Below are positions 1 through 7,079 of a DNA stretch of 18,865 nucleotides, one piece after another. This stretch comes from Spirochaetaceae bacterium (GTDB taxonomy: Bacteria; Spirochaetota; Spirochaetia; Treponematales; Breznakiellaceae). The DNA lies in assembly GCA_031290855.1 (NCBI GenBank), contig JAISLM010000159.1:1-18865 (forward strand), given 5' to 3'. The notes under the pieces are model-generated. The model ran no database searches and was not told where the DNA came from. It was given only the letters and a program-made list of their open reading frames with translations. Numbering within the stretch: position 1 is the first letter of the stretch; each line of letters begins with the position of its first letter. A program made the position numbers and the translations under genes.

Positions 1-85
1 CAGGATAATTATTACAAGCAGGCGGCATTAAAAACACCGCGCTGACGCAGCAAACGTTTTTCTGCCGTAAAAAATATCCTGATAG

Positions 86-249
86 ATTGAGCCTGTTCCA
101 AAACTAATTGACTGTGCGCAAAAGCGCACGGTTTTGGACTAGGCTCTTGCGGTTTTTCAGGCTAAAGCCTTGTAAAACCGCGTTTTTTAAAGGTTGCTGG
201 ACAAGCAAAGCTTGTCTCCCCAAAACTGAAGTTTTGGAACAGCCTCGAT
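86..249. repeat. Composite palindromic repeat (REP/BIME-like), copy 1
   Basis: The left arm at 86-105 (attgagcctgttccaaaact) is the near-perfect inverse of the right arm at 230-249. Both arms match the two halves of the perfect palindrome at 12954-12995. Between them are nested hairpins: GTGCGC/GCGCAC with an AAAA loop (114-129), GCGGTTTT/AAAACCGC (149-181), GACAAGC/GCTTGTC (200-216) and CCAAAACT/AGTTTTGG (220-237). The last 53 bp (194-246) recur with one mismatch at 5577-5629. The element touches the cheW stop codon. No protein is supported here; a 62-codon frame across it is a by-product of the repeat. Positions 1-85 hold nothing I can identify. Confidence 0.8.
149..188 (+). terminator. Rho-independent terminator-like hairpin inside the repeat
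   Basis: GCGGTTTT (149-156) pairs with AAAACCGC (174-181), with an inner AGGCT/AGCCT pairing at 159-170. A run of six T follows at 183-188. It would stop plus-strand transcription entering from the left edge before it runs against cheW. Confidence 0.5.
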
Positions 250-723
250 TCATTGTTTTTTTATTTCAAGCAGTTTTTGTAATTCTTTTAGATTAAACAG
301 GTTCCGTATGTTAAGAATGATCAGGTAACCGTCCTCTTGCCTTACAACGCCCTGGACGTATTCGGCTCCGATCCCGCTTAACATCTGTGGCGGCGGCTGA
401 ATTTCGATCTTTTCGATAGTAACAACGCGGGAAACACGGTCAATCACGACGCCCAGCTTCATTCCGTCGATATCAAGAATCACGAAACCCGATAAAAGCT
501 CGTCTTCAGGCACACTCTCTTTCTTTTTTAAAGCAAAGCGTTTATGCAGGTTGATAACCGGTATAATTTCGCTGCGCAGGTTGAAGAAGCCTTCGACATA
601 ATACGGAGCGTTCGGTACCGTCCTGACAGACTGGACACGGACAATCTCTTTGACATCGAGAATATCAACCCCGTAAAGCTCGTCGGCAAGTTGAAAAGTA
701 ACCATCTGTAACTGTTCAGCCAT
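250..723 (-). CDS. cheW: Chemotaxis coupling protein CheW
   Basis: CheW is the cytoplasmic scaffold that links chemoreceptors to the histidine kinase CheA. The 157-residue product is of normal CheW length and consists of one CheW domain. It starts with MAEQLQMVTFQLADELYGVD, and near the middle of the domain has the conserved NLRSEIIPVINL segment; VVDRV-type and GVV strands follow. I chose the ATG at 723 because AGGGAG sits about 7 nt upstream and because conserved sequence begins there; an in-frame start at 756 would add 11 residues of unrelated sequence. Its own promoter lies at 812-840, so it is probably transcribed apart from oadB, which ends at 856. No other chemotaxis gene is in the window. 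The stop codon is 3 bp from a repeat, which may serve as its 3' end. Confidence 0.93.
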   Translation of the reverse strand: MAEQLQMVTFQLADELYGVDILDVKEIVRVQSVRTVPNAPYYVEGFFNLRSEIIPVINLHKRFALKKKESVPEDELLSGFVILDIDGMKLGVVIDRVSRVVTIEKIEIQPPPQMLSGIGAEYVQGVVRQEDGYLIILNIRNLFNLKELQKLLEIKKQ

Positions 724-796
724 AAACACTCCCTGCCCCGTCGCGGTGTATAGCAAATGACAAGGATGCGACTATCTGTAACTGTTCAGCCATAAA
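704..796 (-). repeat. Direct duplication of the cheW start region
   Basis: The 26 bp at 701-726, covering the first codons and start of cheW, recur at 771-796 with one mismatch, 70 bp apart. The second copy lies upstream of cheW in transcript direction, between the promoter and the real start. Confidence 0.9.
716..793 (-). CDS. Possible 25-codon upstream ORF ahead of cheW
   Basis: The duplicated start creates a short frame beginning MAEQLQI, as CheW does, then diverging and ending in TGA at 716-718. It overlaps the cheW start by 8 nt in another frame, so ribosomes ending it could reinitiate on cheW. GGGGGC lies a few bases upstream as a possible ribosome site, and the -10 box is about 19 nt upstream. 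It may be a leader peptide that sets CheW level, or only debris of a small tandem duplication. No translation evidence is available from sequence alone. Confidence 0.35.
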   Translation of the reverse strand: MAEQLQIVASLSFAIHRDGAGSVYG

Positions 797-811
797 TGCC
801 CCCATTGATCC

Positions 812-840
812 AGTATACAATAAGATCATTTGCATGACAA
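812..840 (-). promoter_or_regulatory. Sigma-70-type promoter for cheW
   Basis: On the minus strand TTGTCA (840-835) and TATACT (817-812) are separated by 17 bp, matching five of six consensus bases at each box. Transcription would begin near 805, just upstream of the duplicated start codon. Confidence 0.65.
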
Positions 841-855
841 GCCGCGCCGAAAGCC

Positions 856-2259
856 TTAACCGTAACTTGCTATCATTACGCCGGCCGCAATCGCGGTACC
901 GATAACACCGGCGACATTCGGGCCCATCGCGTGCATCAACAGGAAGTTGCCCGGATCGTACTCAAGGCCGACCTTGTTGGAGACGCGGGCGGCCATCGGC
1001 ACGGCGGAAACTCCGGCGGAACCTATCAGCGGGTTGATCTTTTCTTTCAGGAACAGGTTCATAAACTTGGCGACAAGGACGCCCGTTGCCGTAGCGATGC
1101 AGAACGCGACAAGTCCCAGCGCCACTATCGAAAGCGATGACGGGTTCAGGAACTTTTCCGGCGTCATCTGGCTGCCCACGCCGAGCGAGAGCAGTATAGA
1201 CACTATGTTCATCAGTTCGTTCTGCAGGGTTTTTGAAAGCCGCTCTACCACGCCGCACTCCTTGATGAAGTTGCCGAACATCAGGCAGCCAATAAGCGGC
1301 GCGGCGGCGGGAAGCAGCAGGATCGACAGCGAAAATACGATTAGAGGGAACATTATCTTTTCAGTTTTGGAAACGGGGCGTAACTGCTTCATCCTGATCA
1401 GACGCTCTTCCTTGGTCGTCAGCGCCCTCATAATTGGCGGCTGGATCAGCGGCACGAGCGCCATATACGAATAGGCCGCGACCGCGACTGTTGCAAGGAG
1501 TTTCGGGGCCAGCTTTGCGGCAATGTAAATCGTCGTGGGCCCGTCCGCGCCTCCTATGATCGCGACCGCGCAGGCTTCCCTCAGCGTAAAGTTGACGCCG
1601 GGTAATAGGTTCATCGCGGTAACGCCGAAAAGTGTGCCGAACACGCCGAACTGGGCCGCCGCGCCCAACAGCGCGGTCTTGGGATTCGCGATCAGCGGGC
1701 CAAAGTCCGTCATCGCGCCTATTCCCATGAAGATAAAGAGCGGGAAGAATTCGTTACCGACGCCGCCCTCGTAGATGATATGTAGAAAACCGTGCGGCGG
1801 ATCGCCCATACCGGCGAACGGTACGTTCACAAAGATCGTGCCGAAACCGATAGGGATCAGAAGCAACGGTTCGAAGCCCTTTGCCGCGCCGAGCCAGACA
1901 ATCACGAAACCGACGATCACCATCAACAGTTCCTGCCATCCGTACACCGTCGTACTCTCTCCGCCTGGGGTAATCATTTTTTTTACGTCCGCTACGAAAG
2001 CGTACAAACCGGTAGTCTCGACGATGCTGCGGGCAAAGGAAGGTATAGAAATTGACGGAATCTCGCCGTGTTCAGTGCCGGGAATGAGTCCGTCCGGGTT
2101 AAGGTAGGACGCCTCGCCCGTGGCGACGGCCTCGCCGGGCGCGGTCTCCGCTTGAGCGCGCGGGGTAAACGAAAGCGCCAGGGACAGCGCAATCGCGCCC
2201 GCCAGCATGATAAAACATATTTTGGTTACCCAAATCGGGTCTTTCTTGAATACCATCAT
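856..2259 (-). CDS. oadB: Na+-translocating decarboxylase beta subunit (oxaloacetate decarboxylase OadB)
   Basis: OadB is the membrane subunit that decarboxylates carboxybiotin and uses the energy to pump Na+ out of the cell. The 467-residue product has an N-terminal hydrophobic segment (about 12-32), a hydrophilic stretch, then many membrane helices. Family hallmarks are GGADGPT at about 236-242, whose Asp corresponds to the Na+-coupling Asp of the Klebsiella protein, and NPLIGSAGVSAVPMAARV at 409-426. The start is the ATG at 2259 (ATGATG; 2256 is equally possible), 4 nt after the oadA stop, which suggests translational coupling. An in-frame start at 2319 inside oadA is possible but less likely. 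The hydrophilic N-terminal extension before the core is longer than in the shortest homologs. Glutaconyl- or methylmalonyl-CoA decarboxylase beta subunits are close relatives, but the oadA neighbour favours oxaloacetate. Confidence 0.93.
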   Translation of the reverse strand: MMVFKKDPIWVTKICFIMLAGAIALSLALSFTPRAQAETAPGEAVATGEASYLNPDGLIPGTEHGEIPSISIPSFARSIVETTGLYAFVADVKKMITPGGESTTVYGWQELLMVIVGFVIVWLGAAKGFEPLLLIPIGFGTIFVNVPFAGMGDPPHGFLHIIYEGGVGNEFFPLFIFMGIGAMTDFGPLIANPKTALLGAAAQFGVFGTLFGVTAMNLLPGVNFTLREACAVAIIGGADGPTTIYIAAKLAPKLLATVAVAAYSYMALVPLIQPPIMRALTTKEERLIRMKQLRPVSKTEKIMFPLIVFSLSILLLPAAAPLIGCLMFGNFIKECGVVERLSKTLQNELMNIVSILLSLGVGSQMTPEKFLNPSSLSIVALGLVAFCIATATGVLVAKFMNLFLKEKINPLIGSAGVSAVPMAARVSNKVGLEYDPGNFLLMHAMGPNVAGVIGTAIAAGVMIASYG

Positions 2260-2263
2260 TTCG

Positions 2264-4033
2264 TCATCCGACACGGGCGACAGGCTGCTGGGCCTGCACC
2301 GCCTGCCCCGCAGGTACAAGGAAATGAACGCTGCCTGCCGATGTCGCCTTTATTTCAAGTTCCATCTTCATAGATTCGATGATGATGATCGTATCACCCG
2401 ATGAAACCTGCGCTCCCTCTTCCACAGCGTACTTCAGTATCGTACCCGCGACCGGGGCGTTGATAGAAACCCCGCCGCTTGGGGCAGTAGCCGCCGCCGG
2501 AACGGGCGCCGCAGACTGAACAGCGGGAGCCGCCCCGCCGGCCGGAGCTATCGCCACAGTGCCTTCGGGACGCACCTGGACGTGATAGTCCGCACCGTTA
2601 ACGTTTACGACATATGCCGATGCGGACTCTGCCGCACGGCTACCGCCGGCGGCAGAGTCCGGTTTCGCCACGAAATCGCCGCTTGAAACCGGCCCCTTCG
2701 CCCTGTCACGAAAGAAGTTAGCCGCGACCTTGGGAAACATCGCGTATGTCAGCACGTCCTCGGTGGTTTTAGCGCCGGCGGCCTTCGCCTCGGCCTCGAT
2801 CTTCTCAAACTCGTTGGGAATACCGTCGGCAGGACGCGATGTCAGCACCGCCTCGTACTTGTTTTGGGCAAGAGCCTTTTTGACAAGATCGGGGTTGGCC
2901 TCCGCGGCGAGCGCGCCGTAGCGGCCCGTAACAAGGTCGGCGGTCTCGGTCGTGATCTTAGCATAACGCCCGAAAAGGACGTTGAAGACGGCCTGTGTGC
3001 CGACGATCTGACTTGTCGGCGTTACCAGCGGAATGTAGCCGCAATCCTTTTGCACAACGGCGATCTCCTTAAGTACATCGTCAATCTTGTCCTGCGCCCC
3101 CTGCTCTTTCAGTTGGCTTTCCAGGTTGGAAAGCATACCGCCCGGCACCTGTGAAACGAGGATTCTGGTGTCGGCGCCAAGGAAACTCGACTCAAAGCGC
3201 GCGTACTTCCTGCGTATGTCGCGGAAGTAGGCGGCGATTTCTAGAAGAGACGCCGTGTCAAGGCCGGTATCGTAATCCGTCCCCCTGAGCGCCTCGACAA
3301 TCGTCTCGGTCGGGCTGTGGCTCGTGCCCATCGCCATCGACGAAATCGTCGTGTCAAGAACCTCCGCGCCCGCCTCGGCGGACTTGATGAGCGTGGCGAC
3401 CGAAAGCCCCGTCGTCGCGTGGGTGTGGATGTTTACCGGGATGTCGGCGGCGGCCTTCATCGCCTTTACAAGCCCGTAAGCCTCGTAAGGCTTGAGGAGG
3501 CCGGACATATCCTTTACGCAGATCGAATCCGCCCCGAATTCCGCGTACTTCTTGGCGAGACCGGCGTAGATATCCTTCGTGTGGTACGGCGTCGTCGCGT
3601 AAGATATGGCCATCTGGACGTGCTTGCCGGTTTTCCTTGCGGCGTCCGCAGCCCGCTTCAGGTTGCGCGGGTCGTTGCAGGCGTCAAATATGCGGAACAC
3701 GCCCACGCCGTTTTCCGCCGCCTTTTCGACAAATTTATCGACGACGTCGTCCGCATAGTGCCTGTAGCCGAGCAGATTCTGTCCGCGCAACAGCATCATG
3801 ACGGGCGTCGAGGGCAGAGCCTTCTTCAGCGTCCGCAGCCTTTCCCACGGGTCTTCGTTAAGGAAACGTATACACGAATCGAAAGTCGCCCCTCCCCAGG
3901 CCTCAAGCGCCCAGTAACCGACCTTGTCGAGCATATCCAAAGCGCCCAGCATATCCGCCGTCGTCATCCGCGTAGCAAGCAGTGACTGGTGCGCGTCCCT
4001 CAAAACCAAATCATTTATCCTGATTCTTGACAT
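2264..4033 (-). CDS. oadA: Oxaloacetate decarboxylase alpha subunit with C-terminal biotinyl domain
   Basis: This cytoplasmic subunit moves the carboxyl group of oxaloacetate (or a related acid) to biotin. The 589-residue product has an HMGL/PYC-like carboxyltransferase barrel with LRDAHQSLLATR at 11-22 (metal ligand Asp13), Lys174 in VKDMSG, and metal ligands His203 and His205 in IHTHATTG. The central conserved domain follows, then an Ala/Pro-rich flexible linker at about 500-520, then a biotinyl domain with ESMKMEL, biotin on about Lys556. The ATG at 4033 has AGGAGT about 7 nt upstream. The whole alpha architecture is in one chain, as in Klebsiella OadA. Order is oadG-oadA-oadB on one transcript. 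The enzyme feeds pyruvate metabolism and generates a Na+ gradient in fermenting cells. Confidence 0.96.
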   Translation of the reverse strand: MSRIRINDLVLRDAHQSLLATRMTTADMLGALDMLDKVGYWALEAWGGATFDSCIRFLNEDPWERLRTLKKALPSTPVMMLLRGQNLLGYRHYADDVVDKFVEKAAENGVGVFRIFDACNDPRNLKRAADAARKTGKHVQMAISYATTPYHTKDIYAGLAKKYAEFGADSICVKDMSGLLKPYEAYGLVKAMKAAADIPVNIHTHATTGLSVATLIKSAEAGAEVLDTTISSMAMGTSHSPTETIVEALRGTDYDTGLDTASLLEIAAYFRDIRRKYARFESSFLGADTRILVSQVPGGMLSNLESQLKEQGAQDKIDDVLKEIAVVQKDCGYIPLVTPTSQIVGTQAVFNVLFGRYAKITTETADLVTGRYGALAAEANPDLVKKALAQNKYEAVLTSRPADGIPNEFEKIEAEAKAAGAKTTEDVLTYAMFPKVAANFFRDRAKGPVSSGDFVAKPDSAAGGSRAAESASAYVVNVNGADYHVQVRPEGTVAIAPAGGAAPAVQSAAPVPAAATAPSGGVSINAPVAGTILKYAVEEGAQVSSGDTIIIIESMKMELEIKATSAGSVHFLVPAGQAVQAQQPVARVG

Positions 4034-4049
4034 AATTCACTCCTGAAAC

Positions 4050-4084
4050 AAAAAAATTAAGGCGCGTCCTCCAAAATAACGCGC
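4050..4084 (-). terminator. Possible attenuator between oadG and oadA
   Basis: On the minus strand GCGCGT (4084-4079) pairs with ACGCGC (4067-4062), followed by CTTAA and a run of seven T ending at 4050. The stem is only six bp with an 11-nt loop, so it would be leaky. Placed between oadG and oadA, it could lower downstream transcription or mark a transcript end. Confidence 0.35.
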
Positions 4085-4158
4085 AAGCACGGAAACGTCC
4101 GCGACGTCCCCCGATCCCTGATTTCTCATTTTCCTTAATACAACTCGTTCTTGCTAAT

Positions 4159-4404
4159 TCATACTTTAAGGTGAGCCTTCAACGCGCCCGTTATAGCGGC
4201 GACAATCGCGCCGTCCGGCCCGGTCTGAACCGCGTTCCCCGCAGGCGCGGTTTTTGCGGACAGGTCCCTGTCCAACCCGGCGGCATGGATAAAATTCCCA
4301 GCCATACTTATAACGACGATCATGATCACAAGAAAGCTGAAGACAACCGTCATACCGAGCAGCGCGAGAACGCCGCTTTGATTAAACATCTGCGCTATGG
4401 TCAT
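4159..4404 (-). CDS. oadG: Oxaloacetate decarboxylase gamma subunit (small membrane anchor)
   Basis: OadG is a small one-helix subunit that holds the alpha and beta subunits together at the membrane. The 81-residue product has a single transmembrane helix at about 12-35 (VLALLGMTVVFSFLVIMIVV), then an Ala-rich hydrophilic tail ending KAHLKV, matching the OadG/MmdC layout. I chose the ATG at 4404 because GGAGG lies 5 nt upstream; an in-frame ATG at 4428 lacks that. It is the first gene of the oad operon, with a 125-bp gap before oadA. Sequence of this family is poorly conserved, so the call rests on length, topology and position. Confidence 0.85.
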   Translation of the reverse strand: MTIAQMFNQSGVLALLGMTVVFSFLVIMIVVISMAGNFIHAAGLDRDLSAKTAPAGNAVQTGPDGAIVAAITGALKAHLKV

Positions 4405-4427
4405 AAAACCTCCACATATATCGATCA

Positions 4428-4456
4428 ATACTAGCGCAAAACGCGCCCCGCCGCAA
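4428..4456 (-). promoter_or_regulatory. Candidate promoter for the oad operon
   Basis: On the minus strand TTGCGG (4456-4451) and TAGTAT (4433-4428) are 17 bp apart; three and four of six bases match consensus. The predicted transcript starts near 4421, leaving a short leader with the GGAGG ribosome site of oadG. Confidence 0.35.
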
Positions 4457-4486
4457 GGAGTAAATTAAGTGATTAGGGATGAGGGA

Positions 4487-4578
4487 TGGAAGACGGGGGT
4501 CAGCGGCTAAAACGGAGCTTACCAGGCGGTCGGGGTCTGACCCCACCCCTAATTAAATCGTTATCTGGTAATGATTTA
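4487..4578 (+). repeat. Dispersed palindromic repeat, copy A
   Basis: This 92-bp stretch aligns over its full length with 8757-8849, and its second half also with copy B at 8615-8661. It holds the palindrome GGGGTCTGACCCC (4532-4544) and an imperfect inverted repeat of AAATCGTTA and TAATGATTT arms (4555-4577). It lies just outside the left end of the IS remnant. Confidence 0.8.
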
Positions 4579-4635
4579 GATTGATCAAGGATGGTGTGTC
4601 GTCCTGGTTTAAAGTTGACACATGGAGGTCAAAAG

Positions 4636-4977
4636 ATGAGCGGGGTGGTACGATACAGCGGGGCGTTTAAGCTCCGGCTGGTGGATGACGCGGCTGCCGG
4701 GAAATACCAAAACCTTGACGAGGCTAGGCACATGAACGGGATCCGCGGGGGCTCGACGCTAAGCAAGCGGGTAAAGAAATACGGGCGGGAGGATATACCG
4801 CCCAAAAGGGTAAAGGCGGGAACTATGAACGAAATAGACGAATTGAAGGCGGCCCGGAAAAGGATACGGGAACCGGGAGCGGCCCTGGCCGGCGCGCACA
4901 TGGGGTATTGCCTTGAGAGCGCGTTCCCGGGCATAGCGCGCGGACGGGCTGGGCGGAGACCCCCAATGAAGGGATGA
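4636..4977 (+). pseudogene. IS3-family OrfA (HTH protein), probably defective at its C-terminus
   Basis: OrfA of IS3 elements carries a helix-turn-helix that binds the element ends. The 113-residue frame begins MSGVVRYSGAFKLRLVDDAA, with the typical GIRGGSTLSKRVKKYGRE recognition region at about 36-53 and an NEIDELKAARKRIRE leucine-zipper-like start at about 66-80. GGAGG lies 7 nt before the ATG. The C-terminal region after about residue 90 becomes Arg/Gly/Pro-rich and does not look like the usual end, so a frameshift or divergence is likely. The required partner orfB is dead, so the protein is not expected to act in transposition. Confidence 0.8.
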
Positions 4978-5546
4978 GGGGTGGCGGAAGACAAAGCGCT
5001 GCGCGGTTTGTCGAAAACATTAACGTTGTTCACTGGCAGAGGGCCCGGCGGGACTTCCGGGGGAGCGGGCCGGGGTTTCATAATCTTGTCAAAGACATGA
5101 CGCCGACGCTCCCAACCAGGCGTGGGCAGCCGACATTACTTATAACCGCACCGACGGGGGCTTCCTGTGTCTCTGTCTGCTGACGGATCTGTTTTCCAGA
5201 AAAATAGCCGGCTGGCACACGGGGGACAGGCTGGGGGCCGAGGGGTCGGCCCCCGCCCGCCATTCGGACCGCGGCAGCCAGTACTGCCCGCATCTGTATG
5301 TTGAAAAACCCACATCCCGCGGGCTTCCGGTAAGCATGACCGAAGAACTTCACTGTTACGAAAACGCCCGTACCGAAAGGCTGAACGGGATACTGAAACC
5401 AAGAATACGGCCTCGGCTGTTCGTTTAAGAGCGGGAAACAGGCGCTGGAGGCGGCTGGTGAGGCGGTGTTCCTGTACAACACCAGGCGGCCTCATCTGGC
5501 CCTTAAAATGAAACGCCTTAAAAAAATGCACCGGAGTGTCGCGTAA
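4978..5546 (+). pseudogene. IS3-family OrfB transposase, frameshifted and internally deleted
   Basis: Recognisable transposase pieces lie in successive frames. The stretch before 5084 is badly eroded. An open stretch from 5084 to about 5411 has AWAADITYNRTDGG (first catalytic Asp at 5132), LLTDLFSRKIAGWHTGD, HSDRGSQY (second Asp at 5267) and ENARTERLNGIL (Glu at 5375). The second Asp and the Glu have the normal DD(35)E spacing, but the two Asp are only 45 codons apart, so a small deletion lies between them. After about 5411 the frame shifts and the C-terminus continues as FKSGKQALEA and FLYNTRRPHLALK to a stop at 5546. Confidence 0.88.
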
Positions 5547-5576
5547 AATCTGTCAAGCTATTTCAGGACTTGACAG

Positions 5577-5629
5577 TTGCTGGACAAGCGAAGCTTGTCT
5601 CCCCAAAACTGAAGTTTTGGAACAGCCTC
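5577..5629. repeat. Palindromic repeat, half-element copy 2
   Basis: These 53 bp match 194-246 with one mismatch. They contain two hairpins, GACAAGC/GCTTGTC and CCAAAACT/AGTTTTGG, separated by a short spacer. The left arm seen in copy 1 is missing; the IS right end lies 1 bp upstream, so an insertion may have removed or displaced it. Confidence 0.85.
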
Positions 5630-5656
5630 AAATTTTACGTGAGGCAACGCGGTGTA

Positions 5657-5685
5657 TTGACCGCCAAAAACCCGTATGCTATTGT
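5657..5685 (+). promoter_or_regulatory. Candidate promoter for the purine permease
   Basis: TTGACC (5657-5662) and TATTGT (5680-5685) are 17 bp apart, matching five and four of six consensus bases. The leader to the start at 5742 would be about 50 nt, too short for a purine riboswitch, and I see none. Confidence 0.5.
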
Positions 5686-5741
5686 ATTTACATCTTGCGG
5701 CTTATGTCGCTTCAAATTTTTTTTTTAATGGAAAACATTTT

Positions 5742-7037
5742 ATGGAAAAACTTTTCAAACTTGGAGAAAACGGCACTACGGTAAGTCGTGAACTGGCTGC
5801 CGGACTTACGACATTTCTTACGATGGCGTACATACTTGCCGTTAATCCGGAGATGTTGGGCCGCATCGGGAACGGGATGACGCCGGAAGCGGTTTTTTCG
5901 GCTACCGTCATTGCGTCCGTGATCGCGATGCTCGTGATGGCTTTTGCGGCAAACCTGCCCGTAGCTTTGGCTCCGGGGATGGGGCTGAACGCATTTTTCA
6001 CTTATACCGTCGTGTTCGGTATGGGGTATTCATGGCAGACGGCCCTTACCGCAGTGTTTTGCGAGGGCGTCTTTTTTGTGATACTGTCCCTCTTCAACGT
6101 GCGGGAGGCGATCGTCAAGGCGATACCGACAAACCTGAAGCACGCGGTCGCCGTCGGGATAGGACTCTTTATCACGATGATAGGGCTTGGGAATTCCGGT
6201 ATAATGGTCAGGAACGAGGCTACTTTTGTATCGCTCGGCAACTTGACGGACGGCGCGCCGCTCGTCGCGCTTATAGGTACAGCGATAACGATAATACTGT
6301 TCGCAAGGAAGATTCAAGGCGCGATCCTCCTCGGCATCCTGATTACGACGGTGATAGGCGTACCGTTCGGCGTTACCACGATTCCCCAAAATTTTTCCCC
6401 CGTAAGGTTGCCCGCCGCTCCGCTCCTGCTTCAGTTCGATTTTTCGGCGATTCTAAGCATGAAATTCTTCATCGTGTTTTTTACGTTCCTGTTTGTGGAT
6501 ATTTTTGATACGGTCGGAACGCTGGTGGGCATCACGACACAGGCTGGCCTTACAAACAAAAACGGGGATATACCCCGTGTCAAGCAGGCTCTGGTTGCCG
6601 ACGCCGTAGGGACGATAGCCGGCGCGGCCCTGGGCACCTCCACCGTTACCAGCTACATCGAAAGCGCGTCCGGCGTCGCCGCCGGGGGACGTACCGGCCT
6701 TACAAACATTTCTACCGCCGCGTTGTTCCTGCTGGCGCTGTTCCTTTCGCCGCTGTTCCTTCTGGTTCCCGGCGCGGCAACCGCCCCGGCCCTGATCATG
6801 GTCGGCTTTTTTATGATGCGGTCGGTCGTAAACATTGACTTCAACGATCCCACCGAAGGGATACCGGCGTTTTTCACCATATTTATGATGCCGTTTGCCT
6901 ACAGCATCGCACAGGGTATCGTGTTTGGTGTTCTCTCTTACGTTATTATAAAACTGCTAAGCGGAAAGCTCAAAGACGTAAACGCCGTGAGCATAGTTCT
7001 GTCCGTCATATTCATTATTCAACTTATTTTAAAATAG
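5742..7037 (+). CDS. NCS2-family (AzgA/PbuG-like) purine permease
   Basis: This inner-membrane transporter probably imports hypoxanthine, guanine or adenine with a cation. The 431-residue product has the AzgA-subfamily pattern: SRELAAGLTTFLTMAYILAV near the N-terminus, NLPVALAPGMGLNAFFTYTV at about 64-83, PTNLKHAVAVGIGLFI, the VDIFDTVGTLVG segment near the middle and ALGTSTVTSYIESASG after it, all in a chain of about 12 hydrophobic helices. The ATG at 5742 opens the conserved MEKLFKLGE; an in-frame start at 5676 adds unrelated residues. The ribosome site is weak (TGGAAA). It stands alone, downstream of the dead IS and convergent with the TPR gene. Subfamily is clear, exact purine is not. Confidence 0.92.
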   Translation: MEKLFKLGENGTTVSRELAAGLTTFLTMAYILAVNPEMLGRIGNGMTPEAVFSATVIASVIAMLVMAFAANLPVALAPGMGLNAFFTYTVVFGMGYSWQTALTAVFCEGVFFVILSLFNVREAIVKAIPTNLKHAVAVGIGLFITMIGLGNSGIMVRNEATFVSLGNLTDGAPLVALIGTAITIILFARKIQGAILLGILITTVIGVPFGVTTIPQNFSPVRLPAAPLLLQFDFSAILSMKFFIVFFTFLFVDIFDTVGTLVGITTQAGLTNKNGDIPRVKQALVADAVGTIAGAALGTSTVTSYIESASGVAAGGRTGLTNISTAALFLLALFLSPLFLLVPGAATAPALIMVGFFMMRSVVNIDFNDPTEGIPAFFTIFMMPFAYSIAQGIVFGVLSYVIIKLLSGKLKDVNAVSIVLSVIFIIQLILK

Positions 7038-7042
7038 CGGCG

Positions 7043-7069
7043 CTTGTGCGGCTGCGGGGGCCGCACAAG
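7043..7069. terminator. Hairpin terminator between convergent genes
   Basis: CTTGTGCGGC (7043-7052) pairs perfectly with GCCGCACAAG (7060-7069) over a 7-nt loop. The T-run after it is short. It starts 5 bp after the permease stop and lies 11 bp beyond the TPR gene end, so it may serve both. Confidence 0.6.
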
Positions 7070-7079
7070 TTTGCACCGA

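Larger units (their letters stand above)
4595..5575 (+). mobile_element. Decayed IS3-family insertion sequence
   Basis: The element has an orfA-like gene followed by an orfB (DDE transposase) broken in several places. The ends are imperfect inverted repeats: the left starts TGTGTCGTCCTGG at 4595, the right end at 5575 reads inward as TGTCAAGTCCTGA, and both arms also carry a TTGACA motif about 20 bp in. At about 980 bp it is shorter than the usual 1.2 kb, in line with internal deletion. I see no target-site duplication. It is flanked by copy A of one repeat on the left and by the 5577-5629 repeat directly on the right. Confidence 0.85.

Noticed and set aside
3317..3985. Plus-strand 222-codon frame opposite oadA
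   Set aside because: Arg-rich shadow of the oadA coding frame, whose catalytic motifs are clear.
5686..5741. Purine riboswitch upstream of the permease
   Set aside because: The leader is only about 50 nt, T-rich, and lacks the three-stem purine aptamer.
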